This document shows, one piece after another, positions 26,455 to 34,398 of a stretch of DNA of 64,000 nucleotides. A program made the position numbers and the translations under genes. How positions within the stretch are numbered: the first letter of the stretch is position 1; every line of letters starts with the position of its first letter. A model generated the notes under the pieces. The model had not been told where the DNA came from. It did not search any database and was given only the letters and a program-made list of their open reading frames with translations. Source of the stretch: Streptomyces sp. NBC_01283 (GTDB lineage Bacteria; Actinomycetota; Actinomycetes; Streptomycetales; Streptomycetaceae); assembly GCF_041435335.1 (NCBI RefSeq), contig NZ_CP108430.1, forward strand, positions 4,557,501 to 4,621,500. Reading direction: 5' to 3'.

Positions 26455-27518
26455 CCGGCGTCCGGCCGCATGTCGGCCCTCGCGTCCTGACCCGGGTCGG
26501 GGCGGTCGTCCGGCGACGTCAGGTCGGGCCCGGCCGCCGGTTTCCCGTCGGCGACCGCACCCGGCGCCGAGTCGGAACCGCCCTCCTCCGCCCACCGCGT
26601 GGCCAGCGCCGCCGCCTTGCGGACGGCCTCTGCCACTGCCTCGGGCCCACCGCCCTCCGAGGCCCGCGCCGCCGCGTACCCCACCAGGAAGGTGGTCAGC
26701 GGGGCCGCGGGCCGGGCGACACCGTGTGCGGCGTCGCGGGCGAGGTCGAGCAGAAGGCCGGTGTCGACGTCGAGCTCGATGCCCAGTTCGTCCTTGACTG
26801 CGGAAATCCATTCATCCAACACGTGCCCATGCTCCCTGATACGGGCCCTGGCGGCCGCGATGTCGTCCCAGGTGTCGCAGTCGAAGGACGCCACGGCGTC
26901 GGCGACCCTGGTGAGTTCGAGCCGCGCGGTGAGCGACCGCAGCGGAAGGCCCGTCAGACCGTCGTGCTCAGCGGTGAGCCGCGCGATCTCACGCTTCAGC
27001 GAGGCACTGCGATAGGCCGCGACCAGCGGCTGGTCCCAGCCGCCGGGATCCCTCAGCACCGCGCCGTCCGCGCCGCTCTCGCGCAGCGCGGTGAGGAGCC
27101 CGCCCACCGTCCGCTCCTCCAGGAACGGCAGATCGGCGGAGAGCACCACCACCTGCTCCGCCCCGGTACACCGCAGCCCCGCGTCGAGCGCGGCGAGCGG
27201 CCCCGCCCCCGCGGGTTCCTCGCGCGCCCACACCACGGGGCGGGCGGTCGAGCGGGGCGCGGCGACGACCACGGTCGTCCCCGCGCCGGAACACGCGCCG
27301 AGCACCCGGTCCAGCAGCGCACGGCCGCCCACCCGCAGGCCCGGCTTGTCCGCACCGCCGAGCCGTCTGGCGCCGCCGCCCGCGAGCACCACGGCGTCGT
27401 ACGGGGTGCCGTGCGGCGAGGCGTGCGAGCCGTCGGAAGGGGCGGCACTCGGGAGATCGGTCGGGACGGCGTGCGAGGCGGCGGATTCGGCGCCACCCGG
27501 GGCCCTCTGCGCGGTCAT
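26451..27518 (-). CDS. MobA-like NTP transferase fused to DUF6457 domain
   Basis: 355 residues. The N-terminal nucleotidyltransferase has the glycine-rich GTP site LAGGGARRLGGADKP and the metal-site segment VVLSADLPFL, as in molybdenum cofactor guanylyltransferase. After VASFDCDTWDDIAAAR, a helical domain (about 265-345, starting LDEWISAVKDELG) matches actinobacterial DUF6457. It sits upstream of and coupled to moeA, so it likely attaches GMP to molybdopterin. The start is uncertain: ATG 27518 (used) has only a G-run upstream, while GTG 27572 has AGAGG nearby. Confidence 0.85.
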   Translation of the reverse strand: MTAQRAPGGAESAASHAVPTDLPSAAPSDGSHASPHGTPYDAVVLAGGGARRLGGADKPGLRVGGRALLDRVLGACSGAGTTVVVAAPRSTARPVVWAREEPAGAGPLAALDAGLRCTGAEQVVVLSADLPFLEERTVGGLLTALRESGADGAVLRDPGGWDQPLVAAYRSASLKREIARLTAEHDGLTGLPLRSLTARLELTRVADAVASFDCDTWDDIAAARARIREHGHVLDEWISAVKDELGIELDVDTGLLLDLARDAAHGVARPAAPLTTFLVGYAAARASEGGGPEAVAEAVRKAAALATRWAEEGGSDSAPGAVADGKPAAGPDLTSPDDRPDPGQDARADMRPDAG

Positions 27519-27579
27519 CCCCCGAGTATGGGCGTACGAAGGATCATTGCCACCCTCCGTACGGGCTCTCACCCCACCT

Positions 27580-27664
27580 CTGTACGCAGACTCACACCTG
27601 TACGCAGACTCACCCCTGCATACAGACGCACACCGCCGCTGTTCACCGCTGCACGCAGACTCAC
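27580..27664. repeat. Degenerate direct repeats, 16-bp core, 4 copies
   Basis: CTGTACGCAGACTCAC at 27580 and 27598, and variants CTGCATACAGACGCAC at 27616 and CTGCACGCAGACTCAC at 27649. Spacings are 18, 18 and 33. They fill the gap between the second E2 gene and the MobA-like gene. Confidence 0.75.
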
Positions 27665-27703
27665 GTCACCGGGCCAGGGCTCACACCACCGCCCCGGGCC
27701 CCC

Positions 27704-29179
27704 TCACACCGTCCGCAGCAGGACCGCGGGCTGCTCCACGCAGTCCGCCACGAACCGCAGGAACCCGCCCGCGGTGCCGCCGTCGCACACCCGGTGGTCG
27801 AAGGTGAGCGAGAGCTGCACGACGTGCCGCACCGCCAACTCCCCTTGATGCACCCATGGCTTGGGCACGATCCGGCCCACGCCGAGCATGGCCGCCTCGG
27901 GGTGATTGATGATCGGCGTGGAGCCGTCGACGCCGAACACCCCGTAGTTGTTCAACGTGAACGTGCCGCCCGTCAGTTCCCCCGGCGTCAGCTTTCCGTC
28001 CCGCGCCGACTCCGTGAGCCGGATCAGCTCGTCGTTGACCGATTCGGTGGTCCGCGTGTTCGTGTTCCGGACCACGGGGACGACCAGACCGCGGTCGGTC
28101 TGCGCGGCGAAGCCCAGGTGGACGTCGGCGAGCCGGACCACCTCGCGCGCCTCCATGTCCACGGTGGAGTTCAGCATCGGGTAGCGGGCCAGTGCGGCCA
28201 CGCTGATGCGGGCGAACAGCGCGAGCAGCGAGATCTTGCGCCCCTCGCCCTGCTTGACGGCGGCGTTCATCGCGGCGCGCGCCGCGAGCAGTTCCGTCGC
28301 GTCGGCGTCGACCCAGCAGGTGGCTTCCGGTATCTCGCGCCTGCTGCGGGACATCTTGTCCGCGACGAGCCCACGGATCCCGGTCAGCGGATAGCGCTCT
28401 TCCGCCGCCGTGCCCGCTGCCGCCGGCGTGTGGGTGACCGAGGTGATGGGAGTGACCGAGGCCGCGGGCCCGGCCGTCGGCTCCGCCGCTATGGCCAGCT
28501 CCGCCGCGATGGCCGCTTCCACGTCGGCGCGCATGATCAGCCCGTCCGGGCCGGTCCCCGTCAGCTCGCGGAGCTCCACCCCGTTCTCACGGGCCAGCTT
28601 GCGCACGAGAGGGGAGATCACCGGTATCGGACCGTCCGGGCGCGGCAGGGTGCCAGGGCCCGCGGCGACAGATGTCCCGGCGGGCTCCTGCGGGGCGGGC
28701 GGGAGTGGTGAGGCAAGCGCGGCGGGTCGCACGGCAGGCTTCGGGGTGCCGTTCGTGACGGCACCCGCCCGCACCCTCCTGCGCCGCGCGGGCGCCGCCG
28801 CCGTGCCGTACCCGACCAGGACGTTGCCGGAGGACTCCTCGGCGGCAGCCGCCTGCAGGGCTCGCTCCGCCGGCTCCTCGGGCGCCGGAGCCTGAGCCGC
28901 AGCCCCGTCTCCGGCGGGGGCGCCGACGGCGACCGTCAACAGCGGTGCTCCCACCGGCAGTTCCGACCCCTCCTCACCGAAGCGGGCCGTCACCACGCCT
29001 CCGTACGGGCAGGGCACCTCCACCATCGCCTTGGCCGTCTCCACCTCGACGACGGGCTGGTCCACGGCGACGACGTCGCCGACCTGCACGAGCCAGCGGG
29101 TGATCTCCGCCTCCGTGAGCCCCTCACCGAGATCGGGCAGCTTGAACTCGCGGCTGTTCACACTCAGACCGGGCGCCAT
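27704..29179 (-). CDS. bkdC: 2-oxoacid dehydrogenase E2, dihydrolipoyl acyltransferase (copy 2)
   Basis: 491 residues: lipoyl domain (Lys in VETAKAMVEVPCP, near 56), Ala/Pro linker, subunit-binding domain (VRKLARENGVELRELTGTG), and catalytic domain with HRVCDGGTAGG, the HxxxDG motif with Val-Cys inside. The ATG at 29179 shares one base with the E1 beta stop (TGATG), and it begins just before the lipoyl domain; longer frames would enter E1 beta. It differs clearly from the copy at 12516, so the two complexes are paralogues rather than recent duplicates. Confidence 0.93.
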   Translation of the reverse strand: MAPGLSVNSREFKLPDLGEGLTEAEITRWLVQVGDVVAVDQPVVEVETAKAMVEVPCPYGGVVTARFGEEGSELPVGAPLLTVAVGAPAGDGAAAQAPAPEEPAERALQAAAAEESSGNVLVGYGTAAAPARRRRVRAGAVTNGTPKPAVRPAALASPLPPAPQEPAGTSVAAGPGTLPRPDGPIPVISPLVRKLARENGVELRELTGTGPDGLIMRADVEAAIAAELAIAAEPTAGPAASVTPITSVTHTPAAAGTAAEERYPLTGIRGLVADKMSRSRREIPEATCWVDADATELLAARAAMNAAVKQGEGRKISLLALFARISVAALARYPMLNSTVDMEAREVVRLADVHLGFAAQTDRGLVVPVVRNTNTRTTESVNDELIRLTESARDGKLTPGELTGGTFTLNNYGVFGVDGSTPIINHPEAAMLGVGRIVPKPWVHQGELAVRHVVQLSLTFDHRVCDGGTAGGFLRFVADCVEQPAVLLRTV

Positions 29180-30207
29180 CAGTTGTCCGCCTCCCACTGC
29201 AACCGTGCGACCGCGTCCAGGATCCGGTCCACGCCCGGCAGATGATGCCGCTCGAGCATCGGCGGCGGATAGGGAATGTCGAAGCCGGCGACGCGCAGCA
29301 CCGGCGCCTCCAGGTGGTGGAAGCACCTCTCGGTGACGCGAGCGGCGATCTCTCCGCCGGGTCCGCCGAACCCGCCCGACTCGTGCACGACGACCGCGCG
29401 CCCGGTCCGCCGCACGGAGGCCGCCACCGTCTCGTCGTCGAAGGGGACGAGCGAGCGCAGATCGACCACTTCGAGGTCCCAGCCCTCGGCCACCGCGGCC
29501 TCCGCCGCCTCCATGCAGACAGGCACGGAGGGTCCGTACGTGAGGAGCGTGGCGCTGCGCCCGGTGCGCCGCACCACTGCCTTGCCTATGGGTTCAACGG
29601 CCTGCGGCGCGTCCGGGTTCCAGTCGGCCTTGGACCAGTAGAGGCGCTTCGGCTCCAGGAAGACGACCGGGTCGTCGGAGGCGATGGAGGCCCGCAGCAG
29701 GCCATAGGCGTCGGCGACCGTGGCGGGCGTGACGACATGCAGCCCCGGAGTCGCCATGTAATACGCCTCGGAGGAGTCGCTGTGGTGCTCGACGCCGCCG
29801 ATGCCGCCGCCGTAGGGCACGCGCACCGTGATGGGCATCGGCATCGCGCCCCTGGTGCGGTTCCGCATCCGCGCCACATGGGAGATGAGCTGCTCGAAGG
29901 CGGGGTAGGCGAACGCGTCGAACTGCATCTCGACGACGGGCCGGAGTCCGTACATCGCCATGCCGACGGCCGTGCCCAGGATGCCCGCCTCGGCGAGCGG
30001 GGTGTCCGTACAGCGGTCCTCGCCGAACTCCTTGGTGAGTCCGTCGGTGACCCGGAAGACTCCGCCGAGCGCCCCGACGTCCTCTCCGAGGACATGCACG
30101 GCCGGGTCCTCGGCCAGGGAGTCCCGCAGCGCGCGCCCGAGCGCCTGCGCCATGGTGGCCGGTTTGGCTGCCTTCTTGGTGGCCCGTTCGGCCGCGACCG
30201 TACTCAT
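29179..30207 (-). CDS. bkdB: 2-oxoacid dehydrogenase E1 beta subunit (copy 2)
   Basis: 342 residues with the same diagnostic blocks as copy 1 (LGEDVGALGGVFRVTDGL, RVPYGGGIGGVEHHSDSSE, FLEPKRLYW). Its ATG overlaps the E1 alpha stop as ATGA. A Lys/Ala-rich N-terminal stretch of about 18 residues is extra compared with copy 1. Works with E1 alpha to decarboxylate branched-chain 2-oxoacids from Val, Leu and Ile. Confidence 0.94.
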   Translation of the reverse strand: MSTVAAERATKKAAKPATMAQALGRALRDSLAEDPAVHVLGEDVGALGGVFRVTDGLTKEFGEDRCTDTPLAEAGILGTAVGMAMYGLRPVVEMQFDAFAYPAFEQLISHVARMRNRTRGAMPMPITVRVPYGGGIGGVEHHSDSSEAYYMATPGLHVVTPATVADAYGLLRASIASDDPVVFLEPKRLYWSKADWNPDAPQAVEPIGKAVVRRTGRSATLLTYGPSVPVCMEAAEAAVAEGWDLEVVDLRSLVPFDDETVAASVRRTGRAVVVHESGGFGGPGGEIAARVTERCFHHLEAPVLRVAGFDIPYPPPMLERHHLPGVDRILDAVARLQWEADN

Positions 30208-31376
30208 CGCGCGTTCTCCTCGCCGTCCGTGCCGTCTGTTCCGTCTGTGTGCTCTTCGTTCGACGCCTCGAGCTCGGCCCGCAACTGGGCTGCCTGCTCG
30301 CGCAGTTGTGTGGTCTGCTCGGCGTACACATGGCGGAAGAGGTCCATGGGGTCGAGATCGGGGTCCTGGTTCATCCGCCCCCGCAGATCGGCCGCCATGG
30401 CCTCGGCGTCGTCGCGGGCCGCCCGCATCCGGTCCTCGTCGAGGAGGCCGCGCTCGGTCAGCTCCCGCTCCAGGAGCACGATCGGGTCGTGCGCGCGCCA
30501 GGCCTCGACCTCGGCGTCCCCGCGGTAGCGCGTGGCGTCGTCGGCGTTCGTATGAGCCTCCATGCGGTACGTGACCGCCTCGACGAGCGTGGGGCCGCCG
30601 CCCTCACGCGCGCGGGAGACCGCTTCGCTCAGCACCTCGTGCACCGCCGCCGCGTCGTTGCCGTCCACCAGGCGTCCCGGCATTCCGTACCCGACGGCCT
30701 TGTGGGCCAGGGACGGGGCGGCCGTCTGCTTGTCGAGCGGCACGGAGATCGCGAAGCCGTTGTTCTGCACCAGGAAGACGACGGGCGCCTGCCAGACGGC
30801 CGCGAAGTTCAGCGCCTCGTGGAAGTCGCCCTCGCTGGTGCCGCCGTCGCCCACCATGGCGAGCGCGACCACGTCGTCGCCCTTCAGGCGGGCGGCGTGC
30901 GCGAGCCCCACGGCGTGCGGGAGCTGGGTCGCCAGCGGTGTGCACAGGGGTGCTATGCGGTACTCACGCGGGTCGTAGCCGGTGTGCCAGTCGCCGCGCA
31001 GCAGGGTCAGCGCCTGGACGGGGTCGAGGCCGCGGGCGACCGCGGCGAGCGTGTCCCGGTAGCTGGGGAAGAGCCAGTCCCGCTCCTCCAGGACGAGCGC
31101 GGCGGCGACCTCACACGCCTCCTGGCCGGTGCTGGAGGGGTAGACGGCGAGCCTGCCCTGCTTGGTGAGGGCGGTCGCCTGCGTGTTGTACCGCCGTCCG
31201 CGCACCAGCTGTGCGTACAGGCGGCCCAGGAGCTCCTCGTCGGCCTTGCCCGCGGCCTCGGTGCCCAGGACGCGATACGGCTCGGCGTCGGGCAGCAGCG
31301 GGGCGGGATCGGTCCTGAGCTGCCATGCGGGTGGCGGGGTGGGCCGGTAGACGCCCCGCTGCTCCATGACCGTCAT
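30204..31376 (-). CDS. bkdA: 2-oxoacid dehydrogenase E1 alpha subunit (copy 2)
   Basis: 390 residues. The thiamine diphosphate motif GDGGTSEGDFHEAL through to FLVQNNGFAIS is intact, and QGRLAVYPSSTGQEA marks the N-terminal part. ATG at 31376 has GGAGGTG 6 bases upstream. The C-terminus ends in TDGTDGTDG, from a short 9-bp repeat near the stop. First gene of an E1alpha-E1beta-E2 operon divergent from an Lrp-family gene, with two palindromes between them. Either this or copy 1 could be the main amino-acid-catabolic complex; the divergent Lrp favours this one. Confidence 0.93.
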   Translation of the reverse strand: MTVMEQRGVYRPTPPPAWQLRTDPAPLLPDAEPYRVLGTEAAGKADEELLGRLYAQLVRGRRYNTQATALTKQGRLAVYPSSTGQEACEVAAALVLEERDWLFPSYRDTLAAVARGLDPVQALTLLRGDWHTGYDPREYRIAPLCTPLATQLPHAVGLAHAARLKGDDVVALAMVGDGGTSEGDFHEALNFAAVWQAPVVFLVQNNGFAISVPLDKQTAAPSLAHKAVGYGMPGRLVDGNDAAAVHEVLSEAVSRAREGGGPTLVEAVTYRMEAHTNADDATRYRGDAEVEAWRAHDPIVLLERELTERGLLDEDRMRAARDDAEAMAADLRGRMNQDPDLDPMDLFRHVYAEQTTQLREQAAQLRAELEASNEEHTDGTDGTDGEENAR

Positions 31377-31435
31377 GTCGGCACCTCCATGTGGAAGCGA
31401 TCTCCTCTTGGGAGCGGCAAAAGAGGCGCGGCAAT

Positions 31436-31449
31436 GTGAGGCGCCTCAC
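31436..31449. promoter_or_regulatory. 14-bp perfect palindrome in the bkd/lrp divergent region
   Basis: GTGAGGCGCCTCAC, 60 bases before the E1 alpha start and 118 before the Lrp start. A likely operator; the Lrp-family neighbour is the obvious candidate, though Lrp sites are usually less GC-rich. Confidence 0.5.
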
Positions 31450-31451
31450 CT

Positions 31452-31465
31452 ACCGATTGTTCGGT
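31452..31465. promoter_or_regulatory. PaaR-like operator, one mismatch
   Basis: ACCGATTGTTCGGT differs by one base from ACCGATCGTTCGGT, the operator found twice in the paa island of this window. It sits 2 bases from the 14-bp palindrome in the bkd/lrp promoter region. Confidence 0.45.
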
Positions 31466-31566
31466 CGTCGGCACATTTTGGCTACAGGCACCTCCGGGCT
31501 GTGGACAAACGGTTCTGCACAGCCTGGGATGGATGCAGTACGTCCATGGTAGGGAGGCGGGGGGAC

Positions 31567-32091
31567 ATGGCATCTGAACGAATGGCCGACGGACGCGACG
31601 GTGATCGCCCGGAGGGCCGGTCCGGCGACCGCCAGGAGCCCCTGCCCCGGCCGCTGGACTCGATCGACCGCGACATCCTGCAGATCCTGCACACGGACGG
31701 TCGCGCGTCGATACGGGCCGTGGCCGAGCGGGTGCACGTGTCGCGCGCCAACGCGTACGCGCGCATCAACCGCCTCATCGACGACGGGGTCATCCGCGGA
31801 TTCGGCGCCCGTATCAACCATGAACGAGCAGGTCAGGGCGCTTCCGCGTACATCACGCTCAAGATCGTCCAGAACACCTGGCGCACGGTCCGCGAGCATC
31901 TGCGCACGCTGCCGGGGGCCTCTCACATCGCGCTGGTCAGCGGCGACTTCGACGTGCTGCTCCTGGTGCACACGCCGGACAACCGCGCGCTGCGCGAGCT
32001 GGTCCTGACCCGGCTGCAGTCCATCCCCGAAGTGCTCAGCACGCGTACGTTGCTGGTCTTCGAGGAGGACGACCTGGAACCGGAGAGCTGA
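31567..32091 (+). CDS. bkdR: Lrp/AsnC family regulator, BkdR-like
   Basis: 174 residues from the ATG at 31567, which has GGGAGG 9 bases upstream; an ATG at 31546 is in frame but less well placed. After a 30-residue charged tail comes the AsnC helix-turn-helix (LDSIDRDILQILHTDGRASI, VHVSRANAYARINRLIDDGVI) and the RAM ligand domain (VSGDFDVLLLVHTPD). Divergent Lrp genes next to bkd operons commonly control branched-chain amino acid breakdown, which is the inferred role. The stop is 3 bases from the convergent TetR gene. Confidence 0.9.
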   Translation: MASERMADGRDGDRPEGRSGDRQEPLPRPLDSIDRDILQILHTDGRASIRAVAERVHVSRANAYARINRLIDDGVIRGFGARINHERAGQGASAYITLKIVQNTWRTVREHLRTLPGASHIALVSGDFDVLLLVHTPDNRALRELVLTRLQSIPEVLSTRTLLVFEEDDLEPES

Positions 32092-32094
32092 CCG

Positions 32095-32688
32095 TCAGAT
32101 CCCGCTGCGCAGCCCCGCGAAGGCCATCTGGACCACGGCGTCGGCGACCTGCTCGCCCGAGGAGGCACCCCGGGCGTCGGGGCGGTACCACTCCACGATG
32201 GAGTTGATCATGCCGAAGAGCAGCCGGGTGGCGAGGCGCAGCTCGACGTCGGAGCGCAGGTCGCCGTCGGCGACGGCTTCCTTGAGCAGATCGGCGACCT
32301 GCTGGTCGAACTCCCTGCGCCGCTCCATGGCCCACCGCTCGGTGTCCGTGTTGCCCCGCACGCGCAGCAGCAGCGTCACATAGGGCAGTTCGGCGATCAG
32401 CACCTCGACGGTGCGCCGTGTTACGTGCTCCAGGCGCTGCACGGCGGTGCCCACGCGCGCGTGCTCCTCGGCGAGGATCCCGAAGAGCCCGTCGAGCGCC
32501 CGGCTCACCGCGCGGCGCAGCAGTTCCTCCTTGCCGGAGACGTGGTGGTAGATCGACGACTTGGAGATGCCGGCCGCCTTGGAGAGGTGCTCCATGGAGG
32601 TGCCGTCGTACCCGCGCTCGTTGAAGATCCGGACCGCCACCGTCAGGAGGGTCTCCGGGGTGTACGTGTCGCGCCTGGTGGTGTTCAT
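32095..32688 (-). CDS. paaR: TetR family regulator, PaaR-like
   Basis: 197 residues from the ATG at 32688, which overlaps the hydroxyacyl-CoA dehydrogenase stop (ATGA). The N-terminal helix-turn-helix reads LTVAVRIFNERGYDGTSMEHLSKAAGISKSSIYHHV in blocks; the rest is an all-helical ligand domain. Co-transcription with a paa gene and two identical operators matching the known corynebacterial PaaR pattern ACCGNNCGNNCGGT upstream of paaN and paaA make it the probable phenylacetyl-CoA-responsive repressor. The ligand is inferred. Confidence 0.85.
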   Translation of the reverse strand: MNTTRRDTYTPETLLTVAVRIFNERGYDGTSMEHLSKAAGISKSSIYHHVSGKEELLRRAVSRALDGLFGILAEEHARVGTAVQRLEHVTRRTVEVLIAELPYVTLLLRVRGNTDTERWAMERRREFDQQVADLLKEAVADGDLRSDVELRLATRLLFGMINSIVEWYRPDARGASSGEQVADAVVQMAFAGLRSGI

Positions 32689-34202
32689 GCGTTGAGGTCC
32701 TCTCGCGCTGCCGCGCGGCGCAGCGCCTGGGACGGCGCGTAGCGGCCGGCGGGGTACTCCTGGTGCAGGCATTCCAGGGTGTCGATGGCCCAGTGCGCGC
32801 CGAGCGCGTCGCCCCATGCGAGGGGTCCGCGGGGGTAATTGACGCCCAGGAGCATCGCCGTGTCGATGTCTTCTCTGCTGGCGACACCGCGCGCGACGGC
32901 GTCCTGGGCGAAGTCGACGAGCATGGCGACGGTACGGGCCACGATCATCCCCGGGGCATCGGCGATGACGCTGACCTGCTTGCCCAGCGCCTGGAAGAGG
33001 CCCACGGCCTCCTGGAGCTGCTCCTCGCTCACCGCCACGGAGGGAGCCAGGGCGATCCTGGTCGCGGAACGGTAGTCCAGCGCGAGATCGAACTGGACCA
33101 CCGCGGTCTCGGCGTCGTTCCCGGTGGAACCGTCGCTCAGGAACATCCGCACGCCGCTGGGCAGTTCGATCCAGCCGGGGCGGCCGGGGTCGAAGGGCTC
33201 CTTGTGCACGAGGCCGATCCCGGCGTCGTCGATCAGCCCGGCAAGGTCGTGCGCCTGGAACAGGTCACCGTGCACCGCGACGGACGCCGGGGCCGGTGCG
33301 GGCGCCGCCGTGTGCGGCTCCGCGCGCGGGGCGTCGTCGCCGTACGCGTACCAGCCCTGCCCCGACTTGCGGCCCAGGCGGCGGGATTCGACGAGGCGGC
33401 GCTGGGCGAGTGACGGCGTGAACTTGGGGTCCTGGAAGAAGGACTCCCACACGGAGCGGGTGACGGCCTCGTTCACGTCCTGGCCGATGAGGTCCGTGAG
33501 CTCGAAGGGGCCCATCTTGAAGCCGCCGCACTCGCGAAGGACGGCGTCGATGGTGGCCGGGTCGGCGGCCCCCTCCTCGTGGAGGCGCAGCGCCTCCGCG
33601 TAGAAGGGGCGGGCGATCCGGTTGACGATGAAGCCGGGGGTGTCCGCGCTGCGCACCGGCGTCTTGCCCCAGGCCCGCGCCGTCTCGTACGCGCGCGTGG
33701 CGGCCGTTTCGTCGGTCGCGAATCCGCTGACGACCTCGACGAGGGGGAGGAGCGGGGCGGGGTTGAAGAAGTGCAGGCCGACGAAGCGGCCGGGCTTCTT
33801 GAGGGTGCCCGCGATGGCGGTGACGGAGAGGGAGGACGTGTTCGTGGCGAGCAGACAGTCCTCGGCGACGATCTCTTCCAGCTCTTCGAAGAGGCTCTGT
33901 TTTACGGCCAGTTGCTCCAGGATCGCCTCGACGACGAGTCCGCACCCGGCCAGCTCGGCGAGGCTCTCGACCGGCGCGAGGCGCTCCCCCGCGGCGGACC
34001 GGTCACCGGCGGTGAGCCTGCCCTTCTCGACCAGCCGGTCCAGGCGTGCGGCGATCGCGGCGGCCGCGGCCTTGGCCTGGCCCTCCACGGCGTCGTACAG
34101 CCGCACGGGGTGGCCCGCCAGCAGGGCGACCTGGGCGATGCCCTGACCCATGGTGCCGGTGCCGACCACGGCAACGGGGCTGCTGAGCTCGAGTGCTGTC
34201 AT
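32685..34202 (-). CDS. paaH: 3-hydroxyacyl-CoA dehydrogenase of phenylacetate catabolism
   Basis: 505 residues, the two-domain fused form. The NAD site VAVVGTGTMGQGIAQVALLAG is at residues 9-29, followed by catalytic region segments ATNTSSLSVTAIAGTLKKPGR and GLHFFNPAPLLPLVEVV, TPGFIVNRI, and a second C-terminal helical domain after residue 300 (IVARTVAMLVDFAQDAV). It should oxidise the 3-hydroxyadipyl-CoA intermediate. It is followed by the coupled tetR gene and is divergent from paaN with a shared PaaR-type operator. Confidence 0.9.
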   Translation of the reverse strand: MTALELSSPVAVVGTGTMGQGIAQVALLAGHPVRLYDAVEGQAKAAAAAIAARLDRLVEKGRLTAGDRSAAGERLAPVESLAELAGCGLVVEAILEQLAVKQSLFEELEEIVAEDCLLATNTSSLSVTAIAGTLKKPGRFVGLHFFNPAPLLPLVEVVSGFATDETAATRAYETARAWGKTPVRSADTPGFIVNRIARPFYAEALRLHEEGAADPATIDAVLRECGGFKMGPFELTDLIGQDVNEAVTRSVWESFFQDPKFTPSLAQRRLVESRRLGRKSGQGWYAYGDDAPRAEPHTAAPAPAPASVAVHGDLFQAHDLAGLIDDAGIGLVHKEPFDPGRPGWIELPSGVRMFLSDGSTGNDAETAVVQFDLALDYRSATRIALAPSVAVSEEQLQEAVGLFQALGKQVSVIADAPGMIVARTVAMLVDFAQDAVARGVASREDIDTAMLLGVNYPRGPLAWGDALGAHWAIDTLECLHQEYPAGRYAPSQALRRAAAREDLNA

Positions 34203-34261
34203 GCTCGCGATCCTCCCGCACGAGGTGTCCGCCGGAGGGTGCGGGGGTGCCCGGCGAGAAG

Positions 34262-34270
34262 TTGTCCACA
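34262..34270. other. Isolated DnaA box
   Basis: TTGTCCACA, the preferred Streptomyces DnaA box, in the paaH-paaN intergenic region. Confidence 0.55.
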
Positions 34271-34294
34271 GGTTCGGCGGACCCCCTTGTCCCG

Positions 34295-34308
34295 ACCGAT
34301 CGTTCGGT
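34295..34308. promoter_or_regulatory. PaaR-type operator, paaH/paaN
   Basis: ACCGATCGTTCGGT. With flanks, 34293-34309 is the exact reverse complement of 39149-39165 before paaA. It would fill the 17-bp spacer of a candidate paaN promoter (TTGTCC at 34287, ACTCTA at 34310), a classic repressor position. Confidence 0.75.
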
Positions 34309-34398
34309 TACTCTAGCTCTGTCTGTCCGTTCCTGCCCACTGCCCTGCCCAGCTCGCCGGCTCGACGAAGAGCCGGCTCGACGAGGAGTTGGTCCGAT

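Noticed and set aside
24871..26811. MoeA starting at 26811
   Set aside because: The added 119 residues overlap the DUF6457 domain of the upstream gene in another frame and look like shadow translation; the ATGA overlap at 26454 fits better.
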